A stretch of 57,211 nucleotides of DNA, taken from assembly GCF_005047355.1 (NCBI RefSeq), contig NZ_SUMC01000053.1, forward strand, positions 1 through 57,211, written 5' to 3'. A program made the translations under genes and the position numbers. The DNA comes from Actinacidiphila oryziradicis (GTDB taxonomy: Bacteria > Actinomycetota > Actinomycetes > Streptomycetales > Streptomycetaceae). The notes beneath the pieces are model-generated. The model saw only the letters and a list, made by a program, of their open reading frames with translations, did no database searches and was not told the DNA's origin. Positions 25,010 through 32,885 of the stretch are shown one piece after another. Position 1 is the stretch's first letter. Each line of letters begins with the position of its first letter.

Positions 25010-25501
25010 ATGTCCGCAACCGACTCCATCGAAACCGGCGCCGGCGCCGTGCAGCTGAGCGGCTCCAGCACCGCCTTCAGCCCCGACCACCCGGCCCCGG
25101 TGATCGAGCCGCCGCGCACCCGCACCAAGCGCACCCCGCGCGCCTCCCGCACGAACTTCGAAATGTACGGCTGGCTGTTCATGCGGCTGTCCGGCGTCGT
25201 GCTCGTCGTTCTGGTCCTGGGCCATCTGCTGATCCAGCTCGTGCTGGACGGCGGCGTGTCCAAGGTCGGCTTCGCCTTCGTCGCCGGCCGCTGGGCGAGC
25301 CCGTTCTGGCAGGGCTGGGACCTGACCATGCTCTGGCTGGCGATGCTGCACGGCGGCAACGGCCTCCGCACGGTCATCAACGACTACGCCGAGCGGCCGA
25401 ACACCCGGTTCTGGCTGAAGACGCTGCTGTTCACCGCGACGGCGTTCACCATCATTCTCGGCACGCTGGTGATCTTCACCTTCGACCCGAATATCCGCTA
25501 G
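25010..25501 (+). CDS. sdhD: Succinate dehydrogenase hydrophobic membrane anchor subunit
   Basis: A 163-aa second membrane subunit of complex II. A soluble, Pro/Arg-rich N-terminus of about 50 residues, longer than in proteobacterial SdhD, precedes three helices (about 57-82, 104-125, 137-158). WLAMLHGGNGLRTVINDY holds the His expected to ligate haem b and the Asp-Tyr pair near the quinone pocket. It follows sdhC by 3 nt and precedes sdhA by 20 nt, so it is in the same transcript. Confidence 0.92.
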   Translation: MSATDSIETGAGAVQLSGSSTAFSPDHPAPVIEPPRTRTKRTPRASRTNFEMYGWLFMRLSGVVLVVLVLGHLLIQLVLDGGVSKVGFAFVAGRWASPFWQGWDLTMLWLAMLHGGNGLRTVINDYAERPNTRFWLKTLLFTATAFTIILGTLVIFTFDPNIR

Positions 25502-25521
25502 AGCCCGGGGCTGACGCGACC

Positions 25522-27276
25522 ATGAAGATCCACAAGTACGACACCGTCATCGTCGGGGCCGGCGGCGCCGGCATGCGCGCGGCCATCGAGTCGACCAAGC
25601 GCAGCCGTACCGCCGTCCTGACGAAGCTCTACCCGACCCGCTCCCACACCGGCGCCGCCCAGGGCGGCATGGCCGCCGCCCTCGCGAATGTCGAGGACGA
25701 CAACTGGGAGTGGCACACCTTCGACACGATCAAGGGCGGCGACTACCTGGTCGACCAGGACGCCGCCGAGATCCTGGCGAGGGAGGCCATCGACGCCGTC
25801 CTCGACCTGGAGAAGATGGGCCTGCCGTTCAACCGCACCCCGGACGGCACCATCGACCAGCGCCGCTTCGGCGGGCACACCCGTAACCACGGCGAGGCCG
25901 CCGTGCGCCGCGCGTGCTACGCCGCGGACCGCACCGGCCACATGATCCTCCAGACGCTGTACCAGAACTGCGTCAAGGAGGGCGTGGAGTTCTTCAACGA
26001 GTTCTACGTCCTGGACCTGCTGCTCGCCGAGGTCGGCGGGGAGAAGAGGACGGCCGGCGTGGTGGCCTATGAGCTGGCCACCGGCGAGATCCATGTCTTC
26101 CAGGCGAAGGCCGTGATCTTCGCCTCCGGCGGCACCGGCAAGTTCTTCAAGGTCACCTCGAACGCGCACACCCTGACCGGTGACGGCCAGGCCGCCGCGT
26201 TCCGCCGCGGGCTTCCGCTGGAGGACATGGAGTTCTTCCAGTTCCACCCGACCGGCATCTGGCGCATGGGCATCCTCCTCACCGAGGGCGCCCGCGGCGA
26301 GGGCGGGATTCTCCGCAACAAGGACGGCGAGCGCTTCATGGAGAAGTACGCGCCCGTCATGAAGGACCTCGCCTCGCGTGACGTCGTCTCCCGCGCGATC
26401 TACACCGAGATCCGCGAGGGCCGCGGCTGCGGACCCGAGGGCGACCATGTCTACCTCGACCTGACGCACCTGCCGCCTGAGCAGCTGGACGCCAAGCTGC
26501 CGGACATCACGGAGTTCGCCCGGACGTACCTCGGCATCGAGCCGTACACGGACCCGATCCCGATCCAGCCCACCGCGCACTACGCCATGGGCGGCATCCC
26601 CACCAATGTCCAGGGCGAGGTGCTCTCCGACAACGAGACCGTCGTCGGGGGCCTGTACGCCGCCGGCGAGGTCGCCTGCGTCTCCGTGCACGGCGCCAAC
26701 CGGCTCGGCACCAACTCGCTCCTGGACATCAATGTCTTCGGCAAGCGGGCCGGTATCGCCGCCGCCGAGTACTCCGCCACCACGGATTACGTGGATCTGC
26801 CCGAGAACCCCGCCTCGCTCGTCATCGAGCAGGTCGAGGGGCTGCGCAACTCCACCGGCGGCGAGCGGGTGGCCGAGCTCCGCAGTGCGCTCCAGGAGTG
26901 CATGGACAAGAATGTGATGGTCTTCCGCACCGAACAGACCATCAAGGAAGCGGTCGAGGAGATCGCGCATCTGCGCGAGCGTTTCAAGAACGTCTCCGTC
27001 CAGGACAAGGGCAGGCGGTTCAACACCGACCTCCTCGAGGCCATCGAGCTCAGCAACCTGCTCGACCTCGCCGAGGTCATGGCCGTCTCCGCCCTCGCCC
27101 GCAAGGAGTCCCGCGGCGGTCACTACCGCGAGGACTACCCCAACCGCGACGACGTCAACTTCATGCGGCACACGATGGCGTACCGCGAGATGGATTCGGT
27201 CGGCAACGAGACCATCCGCCTCGACTACAAGCCGGTCGTGCAGACCCGCTACCAGCCGATGGAGCGTAAGTACTGA
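25522..27276 (+). CDS. sdhA: Succinate dehydrogenase flavoprotein subunit
   Basis: A 584-aa catalytic subunit oxidising succinate to fumarate. The FAD-binding loop VIVGAGGAGMRAAIES is at residues 9-24; RSHTGAAQGGM (about 41) contains the His that covalently holds FAD. RRFGGHTRNHGEAAVRRAC, FQFHPTGIW, TEGARGEGG and HYAMGGIPTN carry active-site His/Arg residues; GANRLGTNSLLD is also intact. Full family length. Start ATG 25522; the stop TGA overlaps the ATG of sdhB. Confidence 0.97.
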   Translation: MKIHKYDTVIVGAGGAGMRAAIESTKRSRTAVLTKLYPTRSHTGAAQGGMAAALANVEDDNWEWHTFDTIKGGDYLVDQDAAEILAREAIDAVLDLEKMGLPFNRTPDGTIDQRRFGGHTRNHGEAAVRRACYAADRTGHMILQTLYQNCVKEGVEFFNEFYVLDLLLAEVGGEKRTAGVVAYELATGEIHVFQAKAVIFASGGTGKFFKVTSNAHTLTGDGQAAAFRRGLPLEDMEFFQFHPTGIWRMGILLTEGARGEGGILRNKDGERFMEKYAPVMKDLASRDVVSRAIYTEIREGRGCGPEGDHVYLDLTHLPPEQLDAKLPDITEFARTYLGIEPYTDPIPIQPTAHYAMGGIPTNVQGEVLSDNETVVGGLYAAGEVACVSVHGANRLGTNSLLDINVFGKRAGIAAAEYSATTDYVDLPENPASLVIEQVEGLRNSTGGERVAELRSALQECMDKNVMVFRTEQTIKEAVEEIAHLRERFKNVSVQDKGRRFNTDLLEAIELSNLLDLAEVMAVSALARKESRGGHYREDYPNRDDVNFMRHTMAYREMDSVGNETIRLDYKPVVQTRYQPMERKY

Positions 27277-28049
27277 TGAGCACTCCCACGCTCGAGAAGC
27301 ACTCCTCCGCGCTGGACGCGGCGGAGGACAGCGCCTCTCACCTGATCACCGTCACCCTGCGGATCCGCCGCTTCAACCCCGAGGTCTCCGACGAGGCCGT
27401 CTGGGTCGACTACCTGCTCGACATCGACCCCAAGGAGCGTGTCCTGGACGCGCTCCACAAGGTCAAGTGGGAAATGGACGGCACGCTCACCTTCCGGCGC
27501 TCCTGTGCGCACGGCGTCTGCGGCTCCGATGCCATGCGCATCAACGGCCGCAACCGCCTCGCCTGCAAGACGCTGATCAAGGATCTCAACCCGGACAAGC
27601 CGATCACGGTCGAGCCCATCAAGGGCCTCACGGTCCTCAAGGACCTCATCGTCGACATGGACCCGTTCTTCCAGGCCTACCGCGACGTCATGCCCTTCCT
27701 GATCACCAAGGGCAACGAGCCGACCCGTGAGCGCCTTCAGTCCCCCGAGGACCGCGCGCGCTTCGACGACACCACCAAGTGCATCCTCTGCGCCGCGTGC
27801 ACCTCGGCCTGCCCGGTCTTCTGGAACGACGGGCAGTACTTCGGGCCCGCCGCGATCGTCAACGCGCACCGGTTCATCTTCGACTCGCGCGACGAGGGCG
27901 GTGAGCAGCGCCTGGAGATCCTCAACGACAAGGACGGCGTCTGGCGCTGCCGTACCACCTTCAACTGCACCGATGCCTGCCCGCGTGGCATCGAGGTCAC
28001 GAAGGCCATCCAGGAAGTCAAGCGCGCCCTGATCACCCGCCGCTTCTGA
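27276..28049 (+). CDS. sdhB: Succinate dehydrogenase iron-sulfur subunit
   Basis: A 257-aa electron-transfer subunit of complex II. The [2Fe-2S] ligands are in RRSCAHGVCGSDAM and RNRLAC (about 77-103). The C-terminal ferredoxin domain has CILCAACTSACPVFW ([4Fe-4S]) and CRTTFNCTDACPRGIEV ([3Fe-4S] and [4Fe-4S] ligands). The N-terminal ~20 residues are a short extension. Start ATG overlaps the sdhA stop by one base (TGATG). A terminator hairpin follows 16 nt after its stop. Confidence 0.97.
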   Translation: MSTPTLEKHSSALDAAEDSASHLITVTLRIRRFNPEVSDEAVWVDYLLDIDPKERVLDALHKVKWEMDGTLTFRRSCAHGVCGSDAMRINGRNRLACKTLIKDLNPDKPITVEPIKGLTVLKDLIVDMDPFFQAYRDVMPFLITKGNEPTRERLQSPEDRARFDDTTKCILCAACTSACPVFWNDGQYFGPAAIVNAHRFIFDSRDEGGEQRLEILNDKDGVWRCRTTFNCTDACPRGIEVTKAIQEVKRALITRRF

Positions 28050-28064
28050 CCCGGACCCATGATG

Positions 28065-28094
28065 GCCCCGGTTCCGCGAGGAGCCGGGGCTTTC
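28065..28094 (+). terminator. Terminator of the sdhCDAB operon
   Basis: The stem gccccggttcc / gagccggggc (28065-28090) with loop gcgag is followed by tttcttg, a T-rich tail. It closes the sdh operon 16 nt after sdhB and separates it from the carboxypeptidase gene. Confidence 0.8.
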
Positions 28095-28111
28095 TTGTAA
28101 CCTCTCTCCTC

Positions 28112-29260
28112 GTGCCCGAGATACCCCCCACGAAATTCAACGGCCGCACGCTGTCCCGGCGTACCCTCGTCGGACTCGCCGCGGCGGCGGCCGTACCGGC
28201 GGGTACGGCCGCCGCCGCGGCGAGATCCACCGTAGGCGGGGAGCGGCTGGGCAGATCCGGCACCCAGGTCGGGAGCGGGGCTCCGGCACTGCCGAGTACG
28301 AACTCACTGGCCTGGGTCGTGGCGGACGCCGACAGCGGGGACGTCCTGGCCGCCCGCAACGCGCACCAGCAGCTGCCGCCGGCGAGCACCCTGAAGATGC
28401 TTTTCGCGGACACGGTGCTGCCGAAGTTCAAGAAGACGCAGAAGCACAAGGTGGTCGCCGCCGACCTGGCGGGCATGGGCGGCGGCAGCAGCCTGGTCGG
28501 CGTCGAGGCGGGCATCATGTACACCGTGCACGACCTGTGGCTCGGCGTCTTCCTGCGCTCGGGGAACGACGCGGTGCACGTACTGGCCGCCATGAACGGC
28601 GGCATCGACAAGACCATCGAGGAAATGCGGGCCCGGGCCAAACAGCTGCGGGCGGACGACACACACGTGGTGTCGGCGGACGGCTACGACCATCCGGGGC
28701 AGGTGTCGTCCGCGTACGACCTGACCCTCTTCGCCCGCGCCGGGCTGCAGAACGCCGACTTCCGCGAGTACTGCTCCACCCGCATCGCCGAGTTCCCGGC
28801 GGAGGGCGGAAAGACCTTCCAGCTGCAGAACACCAACCGCCTGCTGGGCAGCTACAGCGGCATCATCGGCGTCAAGAACGGCTACACGACGAACGCCGGC
28901 AACACCTTCACCGGCGCCGCCGAGCGTGGCGGCCGTACGCTGCTGGCCACCGTCATGCACCCCCAGTACGGCTACGACGAGGTCTACAAGGAGGCCGCCG
29001 CCCTACTCGACTGGGGATTCGAGGCAGCCGGCGAGGTCGACCCTGTCGGGGTCCTGGCGGAGCCGGTGAGCGCAGCCGGCTCCAGACCGACTGCCTCCGC
29101 CAACGTCCCGACCACCGAGAACAGGGCCTCCGCGACCCCCTCCGGCCCCTCCGGCCTGGCCGGAACCGCCGCCGCCCTGTCCGCGCTCGTCGCCGGGGGC
29201 GTTCTCGCCCTCCGCCGCCGCCCCCAGCCAAAGGCCGTAGGACGGCGGCGCAGAGCCTGA
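28112..29260 (+). CDS. D-alanyl-D-alanine carboxypeptidase (S11), Tat-type signal, C-terminal anchor
   Basis: A 382-aa penicillin-binding carboxypeptidase trimming peptidoglycan stem peptides. SRRTLVGLAAAAAVPAG near the N-terminus fits a twin-arginine signal. Catalytic motifs are STLK (about 94-97), SGN in LRSGNDAVHVL (about 150), and KNG in GVKNGYTTNAG (about 254), where S11 enzymes usually have KTG. A Pro/Ser/Thr-rich linker leads to one C-terminal transmembrane helix (LAGTAAALSALVAGGVLAL) and an Arg/Lys tail, so the enzyme should be anchored facing outward. Start GTG 28112. The paralogue at 38241 has the same architecture. Confidence 0.9.
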   Translation: MPEIPPTKFNGRTLSRRTLVGLAAAAAVPAGTAAAAARSTVGGERLGRSGTQVGSGAPALPSTNSLAWVVADADSGDVLAARNAHQQLPPASTLKMLFADTVLPKFKKTQKHKVVAADLAGMGGGSSLVGVEAGIMYTVHDLWLGVFLRSGNDAVHVLAAMNGGIDKTIEEMRARAKQLRADDTHVVSADGYDHPGQVSSAYDLTLFARAGLQNADFREYCSTRIAEFPAEGGKTFQLQNTNRLLGSYSGIIGVKNGYTTNAGNTFTGAAERGGRTLLATVMHPQYGYDEVYKEAAALLDWGFEAAGEVDPVGVLAEPVSAAGSRPTASANVPTTENRASATPSGPSGLAGTAAALSALVAGGVLALRRRPQPKAVGRRRRA

Positions 29261-29574
29261 CAACTCCGAGGGCTCAGACTTGCGTTGGCGTCAGCAGAGG
29301 GGTGCCTCGATGGCACGCAGGGGGCCGTGCGGCAGGTCGGGGACGGGGTGCGGCACGGACCGGTGCCGGAGCAGCGCCAGTACTGCGGTCCCCGCCGGCA
29401 TGGGTGGTTCCGGGCCCTGGCCCGCGTACCGAGTGCAGCACGTACACGCGCGGCAGGAGCCGTTGCCACGGGCCGCCGTCCCTGCACCGGTGTGAGGTTC
29501 CGGCCCTGCCGTCGGCCAGGCCGTTCTGCGTCGATGAAGGCTGCAGCGAGCACGCAAACTCTGCTGTCGGTCCG
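29261..29574. other. Intergenic, no gene seen
   Basis: About 310 bp between two convergent genes. ORFs on either strand here are short or have arbitrary composition. I see no clear terminator stem with a T-tract and no repeat family member. Confidence 0.4.
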
Positions 29575-29991
29575 TCAGTTTCGGGCTATCCAGACCTCGT
29601 TGAGGTGGTGCTGGTAGTACAGCGGGGTCATTCCGAGGACGGGGCCCAGCAGGAGGCCTCGGATGCCCGAGACGGAGCCGGCGAACAGGCCGGCGCGGCG
29701 TTGGGCCTGGGCGATACGGGATCCGGTGTGAACGATGGAGACGACGGCGGGGACGATCACCAGGGCGCCGAGGGTGACGGAGAGGAGGGCGAGCGCGGGG
29801 CGGACCTGAATCCGGGGGTCGAAGTCGCGGAGCTCTCTGTTGACGATGTAGTACCAGCGGAGGCCGTACAGGCCGAAGGTCGCGAGCGTCAGCAGCCAGA
29901 CCTGGACCGGGCTGCGCATGACGCCGGACGGCGTGGCCAGGCCGGTTGCGAGCCAGCCGCCGCTGCTGCCCTCTCGTACGTCGCCGAACAT
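29575..29991 (-). CDS. DUF4234 family membrane protein
   Basis: A 138-aa protein. VQVWLLTLATFGLYGLRWYYIVNREL (about residue 30) is the signature of DUF4234 proteins (a hydrophobic helix, then W-Y-Y and N-x-E-L). A second hydrophobic segment covers about 68-92 and a third, weaker one about 105-122. Start is ATG 29991 with GAGGGGGCAGG immediately upstream; an in-frame ATG at 30027 lacks this. Function unknown. It is monocistronic. Confidence 0.75.
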   Translation of the reverse strand: MFGDVREGSSGGWLATGLATPSGVMRSPVQVWLLTLATFGLYGLRWYYIVNRELRDFDPRIQVRPALALLSVTLGALVIVPAVVSIVHTGSRIAQAQRRAGLFAGSVSGIRGLLLGPVLGMTPLYYQHHLNEVWIARN

Positions 29992-30373
29992 CCTGCCCCC
30001 TCGTGCGCTCACGGCGAGTGACGGCACGCACGGGCCGATGCGGCGTGGTCCCCGCCCCCGCAGGCCGTGTCAGATGCCAGATGGGACGCTAGTGGCTTGA
30101 TCACCGCATGTCATCCCTTCACCGACCAAAGACTTCGCACAGGTGTCCGGATAATCTACGCGCAGCTGCCCCGGCGTACTGGGGGTACGCCGAGGCAGCG
30201 TGTGTGGATCTTATGTCGGCCAGATGTCGGCGGCGTGACCTTCGGCCCTGGCGGCCGGGACAACGCCTGCCGGGGGCACCGGTGACGCGGTCCAGGAGTC
30301 CGGCGATACGGCGCAGCCGCCCGGCACCGACACCGGCACCGCGTGCGACGGTCTTCCCGTTCACCGGCCGGGA
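29992..30373. other. Intergenic, short hairpin, no gene seen
   Basis: About 380 bp upstream of the DUF4234 gene and downstream of the response regulator. The hairpin cggcgtac-tgggg-gtacgccg lies near 30172-30192. It may terminate one of the neighbours. Translations of ORFs here look random. Confidence 0.4.
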
Positions 30374-31072
30374 TCACGCCCGCAGGCCGTAGCCGATGCC
30401 TCGGCGGGTCTCGATCAGGGGCGGCCCCAGCCGGTCCAGCTTGCGCCGCAGATAGCTGATGTAGGTCTCGACTACGGTCGACTCGACGTCGAAGTCGTAG
30501 TTCCAGACGTCCTGGAGCAGCTGCTCCTTGGTGACGATGCGCCCGGCGTGCCGGAGCAGATGACGCAGCAGGTTGTACTCGGTGGGGGTCAGGTCGACGG
30601 GGCGGCCGGCGCGGCGGACGGTGAAGGTGCCCTCGTCCATCTCCAGGTCGCCGTGCCGGAGTACGGGGTCGGGGGCGGGTGTTGTGCGCCGGGTGCGGCG
30701 GAGGACCGCGTGGACGCGGGCGACGACCTCGTCGACGCCGAAGGGCTTGGTGATGTAGTCGTCGCCGCCCAGGGCCAGGCCGCCGACGACATCGCGCGGC
30801 GCATCGCGTGCGGTGACGAAGATGACGGCCAGGTCGTCCCGCTCGGCGCGCATCGCGCGGCAGAGCTCCCAGCCGTTGCCGTCGGGGAGCATCACATCGA
30901 GCAGCACGAGGTCGGGGCGGTGCTCGCGGGCGGCGGCCAGGGCGGCGCGGCCGGTGGCGGCGGTGTGCACGGTGAAGCCGTGGAACTTCAGGGTGATCCG
31001 CAGGACGTCGGCGATGCTTGGCTCGTCCTCGACGATCAACACGGTGGCGGCCGGGATTTCGGGACTGTCCAT
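30374..31072 (-). CDS. OmpR/PhoB-family response regulator
   Basis: A 232-aa two-component regulator. The receiver domain (about 9-122) has VLIVEDEPSIADVL with the acidic pocket, the phospho-acceptor Asp in LVLLDVMLPDGNGW, and the Lys of YITKPFG. The winged-helix output domain (about 135-230) ends TPTEYNLLRHLLRHAG, WNYDFDVESTVVETYISYLR, IETRRGIGYGLRA. Start ATG 31072 with AAGGGC upstream. The likely partner kinase is at 35246, separated by an operon and a transporter. Two 14-bp palindromes sit in its upstream region. Confidence 0.92.
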   Translation of the reverse strand: MDSPEIPAATVLIVEDEPSIADVLRITLKFHGFTVHTAATGRAALAAAREHRPDLVLLDVMLPDGNGWELCRAMRAERDDLAVIFVTARDAPRDVVGGLALGGDDYITKPFGVDEVVARVHAVLRRTRRTTPAPDPVLRHGDLEMDEGTFTVRRAGRPVDLTPTEYNLLRHLLRHAGRIVTKEQLLQDVWNYDFDVESTVVETYISYLRRKLDRLGPPLIETRRGIGYGLRA

Positions 31073-31088
31073 GCCCTTAGTACATCGC

Positions 31089-31148
31089 TTGAACATGTTC
31101 AAAAGTAGGTCTATGGTGAGTCTCGCAACGAGAGTTGAACACGTTCAA
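31089..31148. promoter_or_regulatory. Twin 14-bp palindromic operators (TetR-type) between divergent genes
   Basis: Two near-identical palindromes, ttgaacatgttcaa at 31089-31102 and ttgaacacgttcaa at 31135-31148, lie between the divergent starts of the response regulator (31072) and the small membrane protein (31174). A third smaller palindrome gttcgaac is at 31154-31161. The TTGAAC-N2-GTTCAA form is typical of TetR-family operators, and a TetR gene is third in the rightward operon, suggesting autoregulation. Confidence 0.65.
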
Positions 31149-31173
31149 GCAAGGTTCGAACAAAGGTGGGTCC

Positions 31174-31584
31174 ATGGATCTCACAGTCGTCACCTACGTC
31201 GTCTACCTCGTCATCAGCGTCGGACTCACGGTGTGGGTCGCCCGGACGCTGAGCACCAACGGCCGCGTCTTCCTCGCCGATGTCCTGCAGGGCAACGAAA
31301 AACTCGCCGATGCCGTCAACCACCTGCTGGTGGTCGGCTTCTACCTCGTCAACCTGGGGTTCGTGGCGCTGTATCTCAAGGCTGCCGACACGGTGAGCGA
31401 CACCCGGGGGCTCTTCGAGGCGCTCTCGGTGAAGATCGGCGTCGTACTCCTCGTCCTCGGCGTCATGCACCTCGGCAATGTCTACGTCCTCAACAAGATC
31501 CGCCGCCGCGGGATCATGGAGCGCGAGCAGCTGCCGCCGGTCGCTCCGCAGGGCTGGACCCGGCCCGCCGCCCCCGGGGTGTGA
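31174..31584 (+). CDS. Small integral membrane protein
   Basis: A 136-aa protein with three likely transmembrane helices (about 5-24, 46-66, 85-108): VVTYVVYLVISVGLTVWVA, LLVVGFYLVNLGFVALYL and IGVVLLVLGVMHLGNVYVL. The tail after RRRGIMEREQL is cytoplasmic and Pro-rich. It is conserved in Streptomyces as far as I recall, without an assigned function. Start ATG 31174 with AGGTGG 5 nt upstream. First gene of an operon with a DCC-type protein (4 nt gap) and a TetR regulator. Confidence 0.75.
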   Translation: MDLTVVTYVVYLVISVGLTVWVARTLSTNGRVFLADVLQGNEKLADAVNHLLVVGFYLVNLGFVALYLKAADTVSDTRGLFEALSVKIGVVLLVLGVMHLGNVYVLNKIRRRGIMEREQLPPVAPQGWTRPAAPGV

Positions 31585-31588
31585 CGCC

Positions 31589-32125
31589 ATGGCAGCCCTG
31601 CAGGAGCCCCAGGAGCCCCAGAACCGTCAGAACCCCCACTCAGCCGCACAGCAGCCCGTCCAGCGGCTCACGGTCCTCTACGACCCCGACTGCCGGCTCT
31701 GCGCCTTTGTACGGAACTGGCTCGCCGGACAACGCCAGCTCGTCCCGCTGGAACCGGTCCCGGTCGGCTCGGACGAGGCCCGCCTCCGCTTCCCGGACCT
31801 CGACCACACCGCGACGCTGCGGGAGATCACGGTCGTCGGCGACGCCGGGCAGGTCTACCGGGGCGAGGCCGCCTGGCTGGTGTGCCTGTGGGCGCTGGCC
31901 GAGTACCGGCCGGTGTCCCACCGGCTCAGCACCCGGGCAGGCGCTCCGTTCGCCCGCGCCGCGGTGCTGGCCGCCGCCAAGTACCGCGAGGGGCAGTGGA
32001 GTACGTGGGGTGCGCGCCCCGCGGCGCAGCCGGGCGGCCGGGTGGGCTGGGCACCGATCGTCGACGCCCGAAGCATCGCCGCAGGCCCGAGCGCCTGCGA
32101 CGATGGCTGCGGCACACCCGGTTAG
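31589..32125 (+). CDS. DCC family thiol-disulfide oxidoreductase-like protein (DUF393)
   Basis: A 178-aa protein. LTVLYDPDCRLCAFVRNWL (about residue 27) contains the D-x-x-C-x-x-C redox-type motif of the DCC1/YuxK family. FPDLDHTATLREITVVGDAG and a Trp-rich segment (GEAAWLVCLWALAEY) follow, as usual for the family. The N-terminus is Gln/Pro-rich. Start ATG 31589, 4 nt after the membrane-protein stop. The biochemical role of the family is poorly known; being in a TetR-controlled operon with a membrane protein suggests envelope stress or redox work. Confidence 0.8.
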   Translation: MAALQEPQEPQNRQNPHSAAQQPVQRLTVLYDPDCRLCAFVRNWLAGQRQLVPLEPVPVGSDEARLRFPDLDHTATLREITVVGDAGQVYRGEAAWLVCLWALAEYRPVSHRLSTRAGAPFARAAVLAAAKYREGQWSTWGARPAAQPGGRVGWAPIVDARSIAAGPSACDDGCGTPG

Positions 32126-32135
32126 GCTCACGCCC

Positions 32136-32885
32136 GTGAAAGACCAGGACCCCAGGAAGACCAAGGCTCCCAAGAGCGAGCAGACCAGGACCCTCATCCT
32201 GGAGACCGCGCTCCGGCTGTTCGAAGAGCGCGGTTACGACCGGACGACGATGCGGGCCATCGCCAAGGAGGCCGGGGTCTCGGTCGGCAACGCCTACTAC
32301 TACTTCGACTCCAAGGAACACCTCGTCCAGGGGTTCTACGACCGGATCGCCGCCGAGCACCAGGCGGCGGTCCAGAGCGTCCTGGGCGAGGAGCCGGACT
32401 TCGGCAAGCGGCTGCAGCGAGTGCTGAACGCCTGGCTCGACCTGTCCGCGCCCTACCACCGGTTCGCGTCCCAGTTCTTCAAGAACGCCGCCGACCCGGA
32501 CAGCCCGCTCAGCCCCTTCTCCCCCGAATCGCACAAAGCCCGCGACTCGGCGATCGCCGTCCTCCAGCAGACACTCGCCGGAGCCGGGAACGCAGCCGGG
32601 GCCGGCGCCAAGGCCGACCCCGAACTGGCCGAAATGCTCCCCCAGTTGCTGTGGCTCTACCAGATGGGAATCGTGCTCTTCTGGGTCTACGACCGCTCCC
32701 CCGGCTACGAACGCACCTACCGGCTGGTCGCCCGCACCGTCCCGCTCATCGCCCGCACGGTCGCGCTCTCCCGCTACCGGATGCTGCGCCCGCTGGTCCG
32801 CGGGGTAAAGGAACTCCTGGAGGAGTTCCTCGTCCCCGTCTCCTCAGGCCCCTCAGGCCCCTCAGGTGCGGCCGGCGACCGATGA
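32136..32885 (+). CDS. TetR-family transcriptional regulator
   Basis: A 249-aa regulator. The N-terminal DNA-binding domain reads TRTLILETALRLFEERGYDR, then TTMRAIAKEAGVSVGNAYYY with the recognition helix, and FDSKEHLVQGFYDRIA. The remaining helical domain would bind a ligand; its substrate is unknown. Start is GTG 32136; ATG 32103 in the same frame would overlap the DCC gene. Last gene of the operon beginning 31174, and its 3' end overlaps the convergent MMPL gene by 24 bp. Likely targets are the paired palindromes at 31089-31148, and possibly the MMPL exporter. Confidence 0.9.
   Translation: MKDQDPRKTKAPKSEQTRTLILETALRLFEERGYDRTTMRAIAKEAGVSVGNAYYYFDSKEHLVQGFYDRIAAEHQAAVQSVLGEEPDFGKRLQRVLNAWLDLSAPYHRFASQFFKNAADPDSPLSPFSPESHKARDSAIAVLQQTLAGAGNAAGAGAKADPELAEMLPQLLWLYQMGIVLFWVYDRSPGYERTYRLVARTVPLIARTVALSRYRMLRPLVRGVKELLEEFLVPVSSGPSGPSGAAGDR

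Noticed and set aside
25498..27171. 557-codon open frame antisense to sdhA
   Set aside because: GC-rich frame shadow of sdhA; translation is Val/Asp/Gly-rich with no family features.
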